A stretch of 26,672 nucleotides of DNA from DASTPP01 sp035762175 (GTDB taxonomy: Bacteria; Myxococcota_A; Polyangia; Polyangiales; Polyangiaceae). The notes under the pieces were generated by a model. The model was not told the origin of the DNA, did not search any database, and saw nothing but the letters and a program-made list of their open reading frames with translations. The translations under genes were made by a program, and so were the position numbers. The DNA lies in the NCBI GenBank assembly GCA_035762175.1, contig DASTPP010000411.1, positions 1 through 26,672 of the forward strand, given 5' to 3'. Position 1 is the stretch's first letter; each line of letters begins with the position of its first letter. Shown here piece after piece: positions 16,446 to 24,385 of the stretch.

Positions 16446-17818
16446 CGCTCGTCGGCCGCGACCTCGCCCGCGCCCGCGCCTCGCTCGCCGGCGCCGCGTT
16501 CGGCATCGGCGCCGGCACCTCGGCGCTCGTGTTCTTCGCCGCGCTCGCGCTCGGCGTGCGCGCGGTGCTCTTCGGCGACGTCTTCCCGCTCGACCGGGTC
16601 GAGCTCGAGCCGAAGGCGGGCCCCGAGCCCGGCCTGCTCTCGGTGCTGCTCGGCGGCGGCTCGCCCCCGCCCGGCATCGAGGCCGCGGCGATCGAGCGCG
16701 TCGCCGCGGCGCCCGGCGTCGTGCGCGTCTACCCGAAGCTGCGCGCGGCGCTGCCGGCGGCGGCCTTCGGCGGCAAAGAGATCGTCGGGCGCGAGATCGG
16801 CACCCACGAGGTGCCGCTCGAAGGGCTCGACCCCGCGCTCGTCGAGGGCGAGCTGAAGGGCCCCCTGTCCTTCCGGGACCCGCTCGCCGCGGGCGGGCCC
16901 GCCTGCCAGGCCGACGCCGAGTGCGGCGGCGCCCGCTACTGCGAGCGCCCGAGCGGCGAGGCGGCGGGGCGCTGCTCCGACCCGGTGCCCGTGCTCGTCA
17001 GCCGCTACCTCGTCGAGCTCTTCAACAAGGGCATCGCCCCCGCCCACGGCTACCCCCCCGTCGCCGCCTCGCTGCTCGCGCGCGCCGAGGGCGTCACCTT
17101 CCGCATCGAGCTCGGCGCCTCGATGCTGGGCCGCGCCGCGAAGGGGGCGCCGCGCGCCGTCAAGGCCCGCATCGTCGGCGTCTCGCCCAACGCCATCGAC
17201 CTCGGCCTGACCCTGCCGCTCGGCGTCGTCGAGCGCTGGAACCGCGAGTACGCCGGCGAGGCCGCCGCCTCGCGCCGCTCGAGCCTGCTCGTGCGCGTCG
17301 CGAGCGCCGACCGCGTCGCGCCCCTCGTCGAGGCCGCCGCGCGCGAGGGGCTCGCCCCCAAAGACGAGCGGGCGCGCGATCTCAGCGCCATGGTCAACGG
17401 CGTCGCCGCGCTGCTCGGCCTCGTCTCGCTCGTCATGCTGGTCGTCGCCTCGACCAACATCGCCTTCACCTTCCGCGCCCTCGTCGCCGAGCGGCGCCCC
17501 GAGATCGGGCTCTACCGCGCGCTCGGCGCCACCCCGGGCGACGTGCGCGCCTGGCTGCTCTCGCTCGCCCTCGCCGTCGGCGCCGGCGCCGGCGCCCTCG
17601 GCGCCGCCGTCGCGCGCGCCGCCGCCTGGGCCGCCGACCGCGCCGCCGCTTCGAGCCTGCCCGACTTCCCGTTCAAGCCCGAGACCTTCTTCCGCTTCTC
17701 GCCCTCGCTCTACCTCGGCGGCGCGGCCTTCGGCGCCCTCTTCGCCGTCGCCGGCGCCCTCTGGGCCGTCCGGCGCGCCGCCCGCCTCGACCCGGCCCGC
17801 GCGCTACTCGGCTCGTGA
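16424..17818 (+). CDS. FtsX-like ABC transporter permease with Cys-rich insert
   Basis: 464 residues with the MacB/FtsX layout: one N-terminal membrane helix (about 18-46), a large periplasmic domain (about 50-315), then three helices (about 323-348, 370-397, 430-450). The conserved cytoplasmic ERRPEIGLYRALGATPGDVRAW sits between helices 2 and 3, and the end is RAARLDPARALLG. The periplasmic domain holds a compact four-cysteine loop, Cys161, 167, 173 and 184 (CQADAECGGARYC...GRC), like the small disulfide modules common in myxobacterial secreted proteins but unusual in a permease. It should work with the upstream ATPase, perhaps exporting lipoproteins or peptides. GTG 16424 is the only start giving this frame; see the duplication. 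Confidence 0.9.
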   Translation: MRASALATLVGRDLARARASLAGAAFGIGAGTSALVFFAALALGVRAVLFGDVFPLDRVELEPKAGPEPGLLSVLLGGGSPPPGIEAAAIERVAAAPGVVRVYPKLRAALPAAAFGGKEIVGREIGTHEVPLEGLDPALVEGELKGPLSFRDPLAAGGPACQADAECGGARYCERPSGEAAGRCSDPVPVLVSRYLVELFNKGIAPAHGYPPVAASLLARAEGVTFRIELGASMLGRAAKGAPRAVKARIVGVSPNAIDLGLTLPLGVVERWNREYAGEAAASRRSSLLVRVASADRVAPLVEAAAREGLAPKDERARDLSAMVNGVAALLGLVSLVMLVVASTNIAFTFRALVAERRPEIGLYRALGATPGDVRAWLLSLALAVGAGAGALGAAVARAAAWAADRAAASSLPDFPFKPETFFRFSPSLYLGGAAFGALFAVAGALWAVRRAARLDPARALLGS

Positions 17819-18850
17819 GGGGGGCGGGAGCCCCGCGATCGTGCGCGCGTCGTCGCCCCGCGCCCGCACCACCCAGCGCACGATCGTGGGCCCCTCGCGG
17901 CGCAGCGACGACGAGCGCGCCAGCGCGCCCAGCCGGGGCGCCTCGCCCGAGCCCCACTCGCCCAGGGCCGCGCGCAGCACCCGCTCCGAGCGCTCGGCCG
18001 CCTCCTCGGACCGGAACTCGACCGTCGCGTCGGCCCGCAGCGAGTCGGCCTCGAAGTCGGCGCCGCCGCGCACGCTCCGGGCTTCGACCATCAGGCGCGC
18101 GAGCGCCGGGTAGCCCTTGCCGATCGAGCCGACGAGCGATCGCGGCCGCAGCGCGAAGCCGAGGGCCCCGTCGGCCGGCGGCTCGAGGCGCTCGGCCTCG
18201 GGGCCGCCGCCGAGAATGCGGTCGACCGCGTCGGCCTCGGCCGCCGAGGCGAGCACGCCGATGCGCTCGCGCACGAGCGCGAGCCGCACGGGGCTGCCGC
18301 GGTCGGACGGCACCGCCGCCCGCTCGTACACGCTCAGGCCCGGCGCCGGCAGCGCCTTGAGGCGCCAGGGGCGCTCGGGCCCCGCGCCCGACTCGAGCGA
18401 GGCCTTCCACGCGCGCAGATCGCCCTGCACGATCAGGACGGTGTCGCTGCGCGCCCCGTCGGGCTCGCCGCGAAAGCCCACCCAGATCGACGCGGCCCGC
18501 ATGCCGAGCGCCCGCTTCAGCCAGGGGTGGCCCTCTTCGTACTCGGTCAAGAGCGCCCGCATCGGCGGGTCGCTCGCGAGCGAGCGCAGGCGCGCCGCGT
18601 CGAGCCGCACGACCAGATCGAGGTCGGCCGGCAAGAATTCGCCCGGCCCCAGGAAGGCGGGCGCGGGCGGGCGCGCGACGGGCCCGCGGGCGCCACCGCC
18701 CCCCGAGCACCCCACGGCGAGCGCCAGCGCCGCGAGCGCCGACGGCAAGCGCAGGGCGAGCGCCCCCGCGAGCGCCCTCGGCCCGCGCGGGGCGGGCGAA
18801 GCGGCGACCGCACCGCGCGCGCGCCGGCCCCCGGCCGGCTCAGGCGCCAT
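17804..18850 (-). CDS. Hypothetical lipoprotein A (paralogue of the one at 21116-22132)
   Basis: 348 residues. A long Arg/Ala-rich leader, then LPSALAALALAVGC with lipid-anchored Cys48. The mature part starts with the motif EFLPADLDLVVRLDAARL. It then alternates predicted strands and helices, with RLALVRERIGVLASAAEADAVDRIL in the middle and ADATVEFRSEEAAERSERVL near the end. The same plan is seen in the lipoprotein upstream of aroA in the same operon, so they are probably distant paralogues of a periplasmic family I cannot name. ATG 18850 overlaps the cmk end by 11 bases. The 3' end overlaps the convergent permease gene by 15 bases. Function unknown. Confidence 0.78.
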   Translation of the reverse strand: MAPEPAGGRRARGAVAASPAPRGPRALAGALALRLPSALAALALAVGCSGGGGARGPVARPPAPAFLGPGEFLPADLDLVVRLDAARLRSLASDPPMRALLTEYEEGHPWLKRALGMRAASIWVGFRGEPDGARSDTVLIVQGDLRAWKASLESGAGPERPWRLKALPAPGLSVYERAAVPSDRGSPVRLALVRERIGVLASAAEADAVDRILGGGPEAERLEPPADGALGFALRPRSLVGSIGKGYPALARLMVEARSVRGGADFEADSLRADATVEFRSEEAAERSERVLRAALGEWGSGEAPRLGALARSSSLRREGPTIVRWVVRARGDDARTIAGLPPPSRAE

Positions 18851-19550
18851 CGCGCTGCATGCGGCGGCGCACCCGCTCGGCGAGCTTCTCGACGACCTCG
18901 ACGATCGAGAGCGACGAGGTGTCGACGATCTCGGCGTCGGCCGCGGCGGCGAGGGGGGCGACCGGGCGGCGGGTGTCGGCCTCGTCGCGCTCGACGAGCT
19001 CGCGCAGCGTCTGCTCGTAGGTCGTCGCGACGCCCCGAGCGCCGAGCTCGTCGAAGCGGCGGCGGGCGCGCACGTCGGCCGAGGCGGTGAGAAAGAACTT
19101 CAGCTCGGCGTCGGGGAAGACCACGGTGCCGATGTCGCGCCCGTCGACGACTACGCCGCCGGCCCGGCCGAGCTGGCGCTGCAGCTCGAGCAGCGCCGCG
19201 CGCACCGGGGGGTGGGCCGAGACGGCGCTCGCGCCCTGACTGATCTCGGGCGTGCGGATGGCGTCGGACACGTCGCGCCCGGCGAACCAGACGGCCGCGT
19301 CGGGCCCGCCGCGCGGGTCGGTCGAGAGCGAGACGTCGTTGCGCGCGAGGATCGAGCGGGCGAGCTCGCCGAGCCGCTCGCCGTCGGCCCAGCCGACCCC
19401 GGCCTGCCGCGCCGCCAGCGCGACCAGGCGGTAGAGCGCCCCGGTGTCGACGCGCAGAAAGCCGAGCGCTTGCGCGAGCTCGCGCGCGACGGTGCTCTTG
19501 CCGGCGCCGGCGGGGCCGTCGAGGGCGACGATGGGCTTGCGGGGGGCCAC
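18840..19550 (-). CDS. cmk: Cytidylate kinase
   Basis: 236-residue (d)CMP kinase: transfers phosphate from ATP to CMP/dCMP in the cytoplasm. Walker A GPAGAGKST at 12-20. The family features VDTGALYR, GRDIGTVVFPDAELKFFLTASADVRARRR and RELVERDEADTRRPVAPL are all present, and the length is normal. It starts at GTG 19550 with no obvious ribosome binding site, 80 bases after the aroA-like stop. The order aroA-cmk is common in Proteobacteria and Myxococcota. It looks fully functional, unlike its neighbour. Confidence 0.95.
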   Translation of the reverse strand: MAPRKPIVALDGPAGAGKSTVARELAQALGFLRVDTGALYRLVALAARQAGVGWADGERLGELARSILARNDVSLSTDPRGGPDAAVWFAGRDVSDAIRTPEISQGASAVSAHPPVRAALLELQRQLGRAGGVVVDGRDIGTVVFPDAELKFFLTASADVRARRRFDELGARGVATTYEQTLRELVERDEADTRRPVAPLAAAADAEIVDTSSLSIVEVVEKLAERVRRRMQRDGA

Positions 19551-19630
19551 GTGAGGTGGTTAGCGCGGCCCGCCCCGCACGACAACGGCGAGCCGCGCCG
19601 CGCCGCCCGCCGGGCCCCGCCCCGCCCCTT

Positions 19631-20998
19631 TCAGCCCCCTTCGCCCGCGCCCGCCTCGGCCCGCACCGAGGCGCCGAGGGCCCGCAGCGTGCCCGCGAAG
19701 CGCGGAAAGCTCGCGCCCACGCGCGCGACGTCGCGCACCCGGCTCGGGCCCTCGGCGGCGAGCCCGAGCAGCGCCGCGGCCATGGCGACGCCGGGGTCGC
19801 CGCGGCTCGCCACCTCGGCCGCGCGGAGCGGCCGGTCGGGCCGGCCCTCGACGACGAGCCCGTCGGGGTGCTCTTCGCACTCGACCCCGAAGGCCCGCAA
19901 CACCTCGGCCATCGCCCCGAGCCGGTCGCCCCCCTCGCCCCGCGGCCCGGCCGCGTCGGCGATCACCGAGACGCCCCGCGCCCGCGCCGCCAGCGCGCAG
20001 AGCGCCGGCACCTCGTCGATCGCGCGCGCCACCAGCTCGCCCCCCGCCCGGAACGCCCGCCCCTCGCCCGGCGAGGCGAACAGATCGCCCACCGGCTCGT
20101 CGAGCTCGTCGCCGCGCTGCTCGATGGCCAGCCCGGCGCCCGCGTCGCGCAAGACGTCGACGAAGCCCGCGCGGGTCGGGTTCAGGCCGCAGCGGCGCAC
20201 GCCGACCTCGCTGCCCGGCACGATCTGCGCGGCGACCAGCAAGAAGGACGCCGCCGACAGATCGCCGGGCACCCCGACCACGAAGGGCTCGATCTCACCC
20301 GACCAGCGCTCGACGTCGAGCTCGACCATGGTGCCCGCCGTGCGCAGCCGCACCCCGAGCGCGTGCAAGAGCCGCTCGGTGTGATCGCGCGAGACGAGCG
20401 GCTCGCTCACGTACGTGTTGCCCTCGGCGTACAGGCCCGAAAGCAAGAGCGCGCCCTTGACCTCGGCGCTCGCCGCCGCGATCGCCTCCTCGCAGCCCTG
20501 CAGGCGCGCGTTCGGCTTGAGCGGCCCCACCCGCAGCGGCGCCGTGATCTCGCCCGCCCGGGTCGGGTGAAACTCGCCCTCGATCGCGGCGCCGCGCCGG
20601 CGCAAGGGGCCCGCGACGGCCGCCATCGGGCGGCGGCAGAGCCGCTCGCCGCCGACCAGCACGGTCTCGAAGGCCTGGCCCGCGAGCAGCCCCGCGAGCA
20701 GGCGCATCGTCGCGCTCGAGTCGCCGCAGTCGATCGGCCCCTGGGCCGGGCGCAGCCCCATCAGGCCGCCGCCCGACACCCTCACCGCGCCCCTGCCGTC
20801 GTCGTCGACGGGCACCCCGAGCGCGCGCAGCGCCCCGAGCGCCGGGGCGACGTCGCCGCCGGACGAGAGGCCCCGGACCAGGCTCTGCCCCCGGGCCACC
20901 GCCCCGACCAGGAGCGCCCTCAGCGCGATGCTCGGATCGCTCGGCACCGGCACCAAACCGCGCAGCGGGCGGGACGCGGGTTCGACGCGGAAGTCCAT
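19631..20998 (-). CDS. aroA: EPSP synthase (AroA) homologue with degenerate active site
   Basis: 455 residues, normal AroA length, with the two-domain EPSP synthase fold recognisable from GSGYxxR-type landmarks: SIALRALLVGAVA, RLLAGLLAGQ, GPLRRRGA, VKGALLLSGLYAEG, SRDHTERLL, VPGDLSAASFLLVAA, DEVPALCALAA and SFPRFAGTLRALGA. Active enzymes join shikimate-3-phosphate and PEP. By E. coli numbering, K22 is Pro22, N94-x-G96-T97 is Asp93-Ser94-Ser95-Ala96, Q171 is Glu179, K340-E341 is Glu355-Gly356, and H385-R386 is Pro402-Gly403. Ser23, Arg27, D313 (Asp328) and R344 (Arg359) remain. The symbol marks homology and synteny (pheA-aroA-cmk), not proven activity. It could be a repurposed, weak or ligand-binding protein. 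Confidence 0.85.
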   Translation of the reverse strand: MDFRVEPASRPLRGLVPVPSDPSIALRALLVGAVARGQSLVRGLSSGGDVAPALGALRALGVPVDDDGRGAVRVSGGGLMGLRPAQGPIDCGDSSATMRLLAGLLAGQAFETVLVGGERLCRRPMAAVAGPLRRRGAAIEGEFHPTRAGEITAPLRVGPLKPNARLQGCEEAIAAASAEVKGALLLSGLYAEGNTYVSEPLVSRDHTERLLHALGVRLRTAGTMVELDVERWSGEIEPFVVGVPGDLSAASFLLVAAQIVPGSEVGVRRCGLNPTRAGFVDVLRDAGAGLAIEQRGDELDEPVGDLFASPGEGRAFRAGGELVARAIDEVPALCALAARARGVSVIADAAGPRGEGGDRLGAMAEVLRAFGVECEEHPDGLVVEGRPDRPLRAAEVASRGDPGVAMAAALLGLAAEGPSRVRDVARVGASFPRFAGTLRALGASVRAEAGAGEGG

Positions 20999-21115
20999 GG
21001 CGGGGTAAGAGAGCCCCGGCGCCGCGGGCGCGCAAGCGCCTTGACCGAGGGCCCGCCGGGACGTCGGCGCCCCGCGCCCCCGCCGATGCGCCGGCGGCCC
21101 GCGCGCCGGCCGGGC

Positions 21116-22132
21116 TCAGCCGGGGTTCGCCGGGCGCGGCACGAGCATCGGCACCATCTGCGGCACCACCTCGAGCCAGCGCGCGAGGTAGGGCCCGTCG
21201 ACCGCGACGGTCACGTGCATGCGCTCGCCCTTCACGTCGCTACGAAAGTCGTGGATGGGCGACAGGCCGATGATGCTCGCGATCGAGGCGAGCTGGCCGA
21301 GCGAGCGGATGCGCCCCTCGGCGTCGGCCGCGGCCTCGGCCGAGGGGTAGCTGAGCTGCCCGTCGGCGTTGACGCCGGGGGGGCCGAAGTTGCCGGAGAG
21401 GCGCGCGGCCCGCACCCCGCTCAGGAAGGGCGCGCGCGCGACGATCTCGGCGGCGAGGGGCTGGTCGCCCCACTCGCCGGCGAGCGCGAAGGGCGCGCTG
21501 CCCGCCACGACGTCGGACGCCCACGCGGGCAGCTCGACCTTCGGCGCCCCGAAGCGCAGCCGGTCGAGCGAGCGGCGCACGCCGGTGCTCGAGCCCGCGA
21601 GGGCCGTCTTCTTGGTCAGCGGGGCGAAGCTGACGTCGGCGCTCGAGTAGACGGTGCGCCCCGCGTGCTCGCCCTTGACCCAGGGCGTGCCGTAGGGGCC
21701 GAGCGCGCCCTTCTCGACCGCGCGGTCGAAGGCGGCCGGTTCGAACGAGCCGCGCGCGACGACGGCCACGTCGGCGCCCTGCACCGAGTACGCGGCGGCG
21801 ACGACCGACTCGAGATCGCGGTCGGCGGCGAAGCCGGCGGCCGGCGCGATCGGCGCCACGGCCTCGAACGCGCGCTGGGCCTTCGGGCCGAGCGACGACG
21901 AGGAGAGCGCGTGCGCGTCGAGCCGCCCGACGAGCACCGCGCCGGCGGGCAAGAGCGCGAGCGGCTCGCGGTCGATGTCGTCGTCGGTCGCGGGGCGCTC
22001 GGCGTTCTTGACGACCGCCGGCCCCTTCTTCGAGCAGCCCGCGCCCGCGCCGAGGGCCAGCGCGAGCACGAGGGCCGACGCCGCCCGGGCGCGCGAGGCG
22101 CCCCGGCGCCGGCTGGCGCAAGGTCGGTGCAT
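21116..22132 (-). CDS. Hypothetical lipoprotein B (paralogue of the one at 17804-18850)
   Basis: 338 residues. An Arg-rich N-terminus and ALVLALALGAGAGC give a lipoprotein signal with Cys33, followed by Lys-Lys and a short linker. The mature part opens with ALLPAGAVLVGRLDAHAL, which matches LPADLDLVVRLDAARL of the other lipoprotein. It continues VYSSADVSFAPLTKKTALAGSSTGVRRSLDRL, and near the end LSYPSAEAAADAEGRI and MHVTVAVDGPYLARWLE. The layout suggests two similar alpha/beta halves. It sits between the pheA-like gene (43 bases upstream) and the aroA-like gene (117 bases downstream), so it is co-transcribed. No known function. Confidence 0.78.
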   Translation of the reverse strand: MHRPCASRRRGASRARAASALVLALALGAGAGCSKKGPAVVKNAERPATDDDIDREPLALLPAGAVLVGRLDAHALSSSSLGPKAQRAFEAVAPIAPAAGFAADRDLESVVAAAYSVQGADVAVVARGSFEPAAFDRAVEKGALGPYGTPWVKGEHAGRTVYSSADVSFAPLTKKTALAGSSTGVRRSLDRLRFGAPKVELPAWASDVVAGSAPFALAGEWGDQPLAAEIVARAPFLSGVRAARLSGNFGPPGVNADGQLSYPSAEAAADAEGRIRSLGQLASIASIIGLSPIHDFRSDVKGERMHVTVAVDGPYLARWLEVVPQMVPMLVPRPANPG

Positions 22133-22175
22133 GGTCCGCCCGCCTCTCTACCTTCGGTCTTCGCCCGGGCCCGGC

Positions 22176-23249
22176 TCAGGGCACGGGGTACGAGCCGAGC
22201 ACCTTGAGCGCGTGGGTCTGGTTCTTGACGCCCTCGAGCGCCATCACCATCGACCGGTCGGTCACGTGGCCGCTCACCTCGATGTAAAACACCGTCTCTT
22301 GCCCCTCGCGCGCGGGCGGGCGCGACTGAATCGTGCGCACGTTCACCCCGCGCTCGGCGAAGGGCTTGAGCACCTCGAAGAGCTGCCCCGGCCGGTCGGA
22401 CACCGCGAACGAGATGGTCGTCGCGTCGCGCCCCGTGCGGCTCGCCGGCCGCGCCGTCACCACGCAGAAGCGCTGCCGCCCCGCGCCGACGTCGGCCATC
22501 GCGCGCGCCGCGACGGCGAGCCCCGTGCGGTGCCCGAGCGCCTCGAGCGCCAGCGCCGCCGCGCTCGCGTCTTCGAGCGCCATCGAGCAGGCCGCGAGCG
22601 AGGTCTTCACGTCGACGACCGCCGCCCGCGGCACGAGCGTGCTCAGGTGGTGCTGCGCCGAGGCCCGGTCGGCCGCCGTCGCGAAGACGCGCTCGACCTC
22701 GGCCACGTTGCCCGTCTGCGAGAGCAGCGCGAGCGGGGTCGTCACGTCGTGCAGCGCCACGATCTTCAGCTCGGTCGCCGCGAGCGCCATCAGCGACGCG
22801 TGGTCGAGCCCCTCGGCCGAGGTCTCGTAGGGCACGACCGCGAAGTCGGACCGGCCGTGGTCGACGCCCTCGAGCGCCGCGTGCACCGACTCGCACGCCG
22901 TCACCTCGGCCAGCGGCCCGAAGCGCTCGAAGGCGACGACGTAGGCGCCGCACCCTTCGGCGCCCACGTACGCGGCGCGCACCGGCGCCTCGAGCGATCG
23001 GCAGACCGCGTGAATCTGCCGGAACACCCCCAAGACTGCCTGCGACGGCAGCTCGTCGCCCCCCTCGCGCGCCAGCGCCTCGAGCGTGTCGCGCTCGCTC
23101 GAGGGCAAGGTCGGCTTGACGGGCTCGGTCGCCTTCGCCGCCACCTGCCGCGACAGCCGCGCGCGCTGGCGCAGGAGGCCCAAAATTTCACGGTCGATCT
23201 GCTCGCGCCGCTGCCGAAGCTCGTCGCGCTCTCGCCGGTCGTTCGCCAT
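22176..23249 (-). CDS. pheA: PheA-like protein: chorismate mutase + degenerate prephenate dehydratase + ACT
   Basis: 357 residues with the P-protein order. The AroQ chorismate mutase domain is at about 1-90, prephenate dehydratase-like at 92-270 and ACT at 275-357 (DRPGQLFEVLKPFAERGVNV, QSRP, LKVLGSYP). In the mutase the equivalents of E. coli R11, R28, K39 and E52 are present, while R51 is Ser and Q88 is Glu. In the dehydratase domain the key residues have gone: the GPxG(T/S)xSH entry is GAEGCGAY, E-N160 is Glu-Thr (VVPYETSAEG), the SHPQ motif with S208/Q215 is FATAADRAS, and the essential Thr of TRF is Gln (RQRF). Phenylpyruvate formation is doubtful; chorismate mutase activity is possible. 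ATG 23249 fits the family start. Follows mtnA. Confidence 0.85.
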   Translation of the reverse strand: MANDRRERDELRQRREQIDREILGLLRQRARLSRQVAAKATEPVKPTLPSSERDTLEALAREGGDELPSQAVLGVFRQIHAVCRSLEAPVRAAYVGAEGCGAYVVAFERFGPLAEVTACESVHAALEGVDHGRSDFAVVPYETSAEGLDHASLMALAATELKIVALHDVTTPLALLSQTGNVAEVERVFATAADRASAQHHLSTLVPRAAVVDVKTSLAACSMALEDASAAALALEALGHRTGLAVAARAMADVGAGRQRFCVVTARPASRTGRDATTISFAVSDRPGQLFEVLKPFAERGVNVRTIQSRPPAREGQETVFYIEVSGHVTDRSMVMALEGVKNQTHALKVLGSYPVP

Positions 23250-24385
23250 CGGTCCCAGTCTAACCTCGCGGGCGCCCCTCCGCCCCAGCTTTCGTCGCTT
23301 TGTTCGGCCAGCCGACGCAGGGCGTCGGGCCCCACAGGCTGCGCCACCCCGCGCTCGGTAATCAGCGCGGTGATGAGGTGCGCCGGGGTCACGTCGAAGG
23401 CCGGGTGCCGCGCCCTCACCCCCGCCGGCGCCACCGGCCGCCCCGCGAAGGCCGTCACCTCCTCGCTCGAGCGCTCCTCGATGGGGATCGCCCCCCCGTC
23501 CGGACAATCCATATCGACCGTGCTCCAGGGCGCCGCGACGAAAAACGGCAGCCCGTGCGCCCGCGCCAGCACCGCCAGGCCGTACGTGCCGACCTTGTTG
23601 GCCACGTCGCCGTTGCGCGCCACCCGGTCCGCCCCCACCACGACCGCGCCCACCTCGCCCCGCGCCATCAGGTGCCCCGCCATGCCCTCGGTGATGAGCT
23701 CGACCTCGATGCCGTCGCGCGCGAGCTCCCACGCCGTCAGCCGCGCCCCCTGCAAGTACGGCCGCGTCTCGTCCGCCAGCACCCGCCTCAGCTTGCCGCC
23801 CGCCCACGCCGCCCGCAAAACCCCGAGCGCCGTGCCATAACCGCCGGTCGCCAGCGCCCCGGCGTTGCAATGCGTCAGGCACGTCACCCCCTCGGGCAAA
23901 AGCGACGCGCCCTTGCGGCCCATCGCTCGGCACGCCGCGACGTCCTCCGCGTGCATCGCCCGTGCCCGCGCCACCAGCCTCGTGTGCCGCTCGTCGGGCG
24001 CGCGCTCGGCCACGAGCTCGGCCTCGCGCAGCATCTGCCCCACCGCCCAGGGCAGGTTCACCGCCGTCGGCCTCGCCGCCGAAAGCAACCGCCCCGCCTC
24101 GCGCATCCGCCCCAGAAAGGCCCCCGCCCCGCCCTCCCCGCGCCCCGCGAGCGTCATGCCGTACGCCGCCGAAATGCCGATCGCCGGCGCCCCCCGCACC
24201 ACCATCGCCCGGATCGCCTCGGCCACCTCGGCCACGCCCTCGAGCCGCACGTACCGCTCTTCGTGCGGCAGGCGCAGCTGATCGAGCAGCACCACCGCCC
24301 GCCCGTCGTCGCTCAGCTCGACGGCCGAATACGCGCCGCCCGACAAGGGCGAACCCACGCCGCACGCTTCGAGAGAACCTTCCAT
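22901..24385 (-). CDS. mtnA: Methylthioribose-1-phosphate isomerase, stop codon lost, overlaps pheA
   Basis: MtnA isomerises methylthioribose-1-phosphate to methylthioribulose-1-phosphate in methionine salvage. Residues about 15-362 match the family: VVLLDQLRLP, RGAPAIGISAAYG, the catalytic Cys173 in THCNAG, ETRPYLQGARLTAWEL, the catalytic Asp253 in VVVGADRVARNGDVANKVGTYGLA, and PFDVTPA-like FDVTPAHLITALITERGV. Family members end here (345-370 residues), near base 23290. Instead the frame runs on for about 130 residues with no similarity, 116 of them read out of frame across the start of the pheA-like gene, to a stop at 22901. The ATG has no ribosome binding site. First gene of the minus-strand run, next to a divergent intergenic region. 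Confidence 0.88.
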   Translation of the reverse strand: MEGSLEACGVGSPLSGGAYSAVELSDDGRAVVLLDQLRLPHEERYVRLEGVAEVAEAIRAMVVRGAPAIGISAAYGMTLAGRGEGGAGAFLGRMREAGRLLSAARPTAVNLPWAVGQMLREAELVAERAPDERHTRLVARARAMHAEDVAACRAMGRKGASLLPEGVTCLTHCNAGALATGGYGTALGVLRAAWAGGKLRRVLADETRPYLQGARLTAWELARDGIEVELITEGMAGHLMARGEVGAVVVGADRVARNGDVANKVGTYGLAVLARAHGLPFFVAAPWSTVDMDCPDGGAIPIEERSSEEVTAFAGRPVAPAGVRARHPAFDVTPAHLITALITERGVAQPVGPDALRRLAEQSDESWGGGAPARLDWDRWRTTGESATSFGSGASRSTVKFWASCASARGCRGRWRRRRPSPSSRPCPRASATRSRRWRARGATSCRRRQSWGCSGRFTRSADRSRRRCAPRTWAPKGAAPTSSPSSASGRWPR

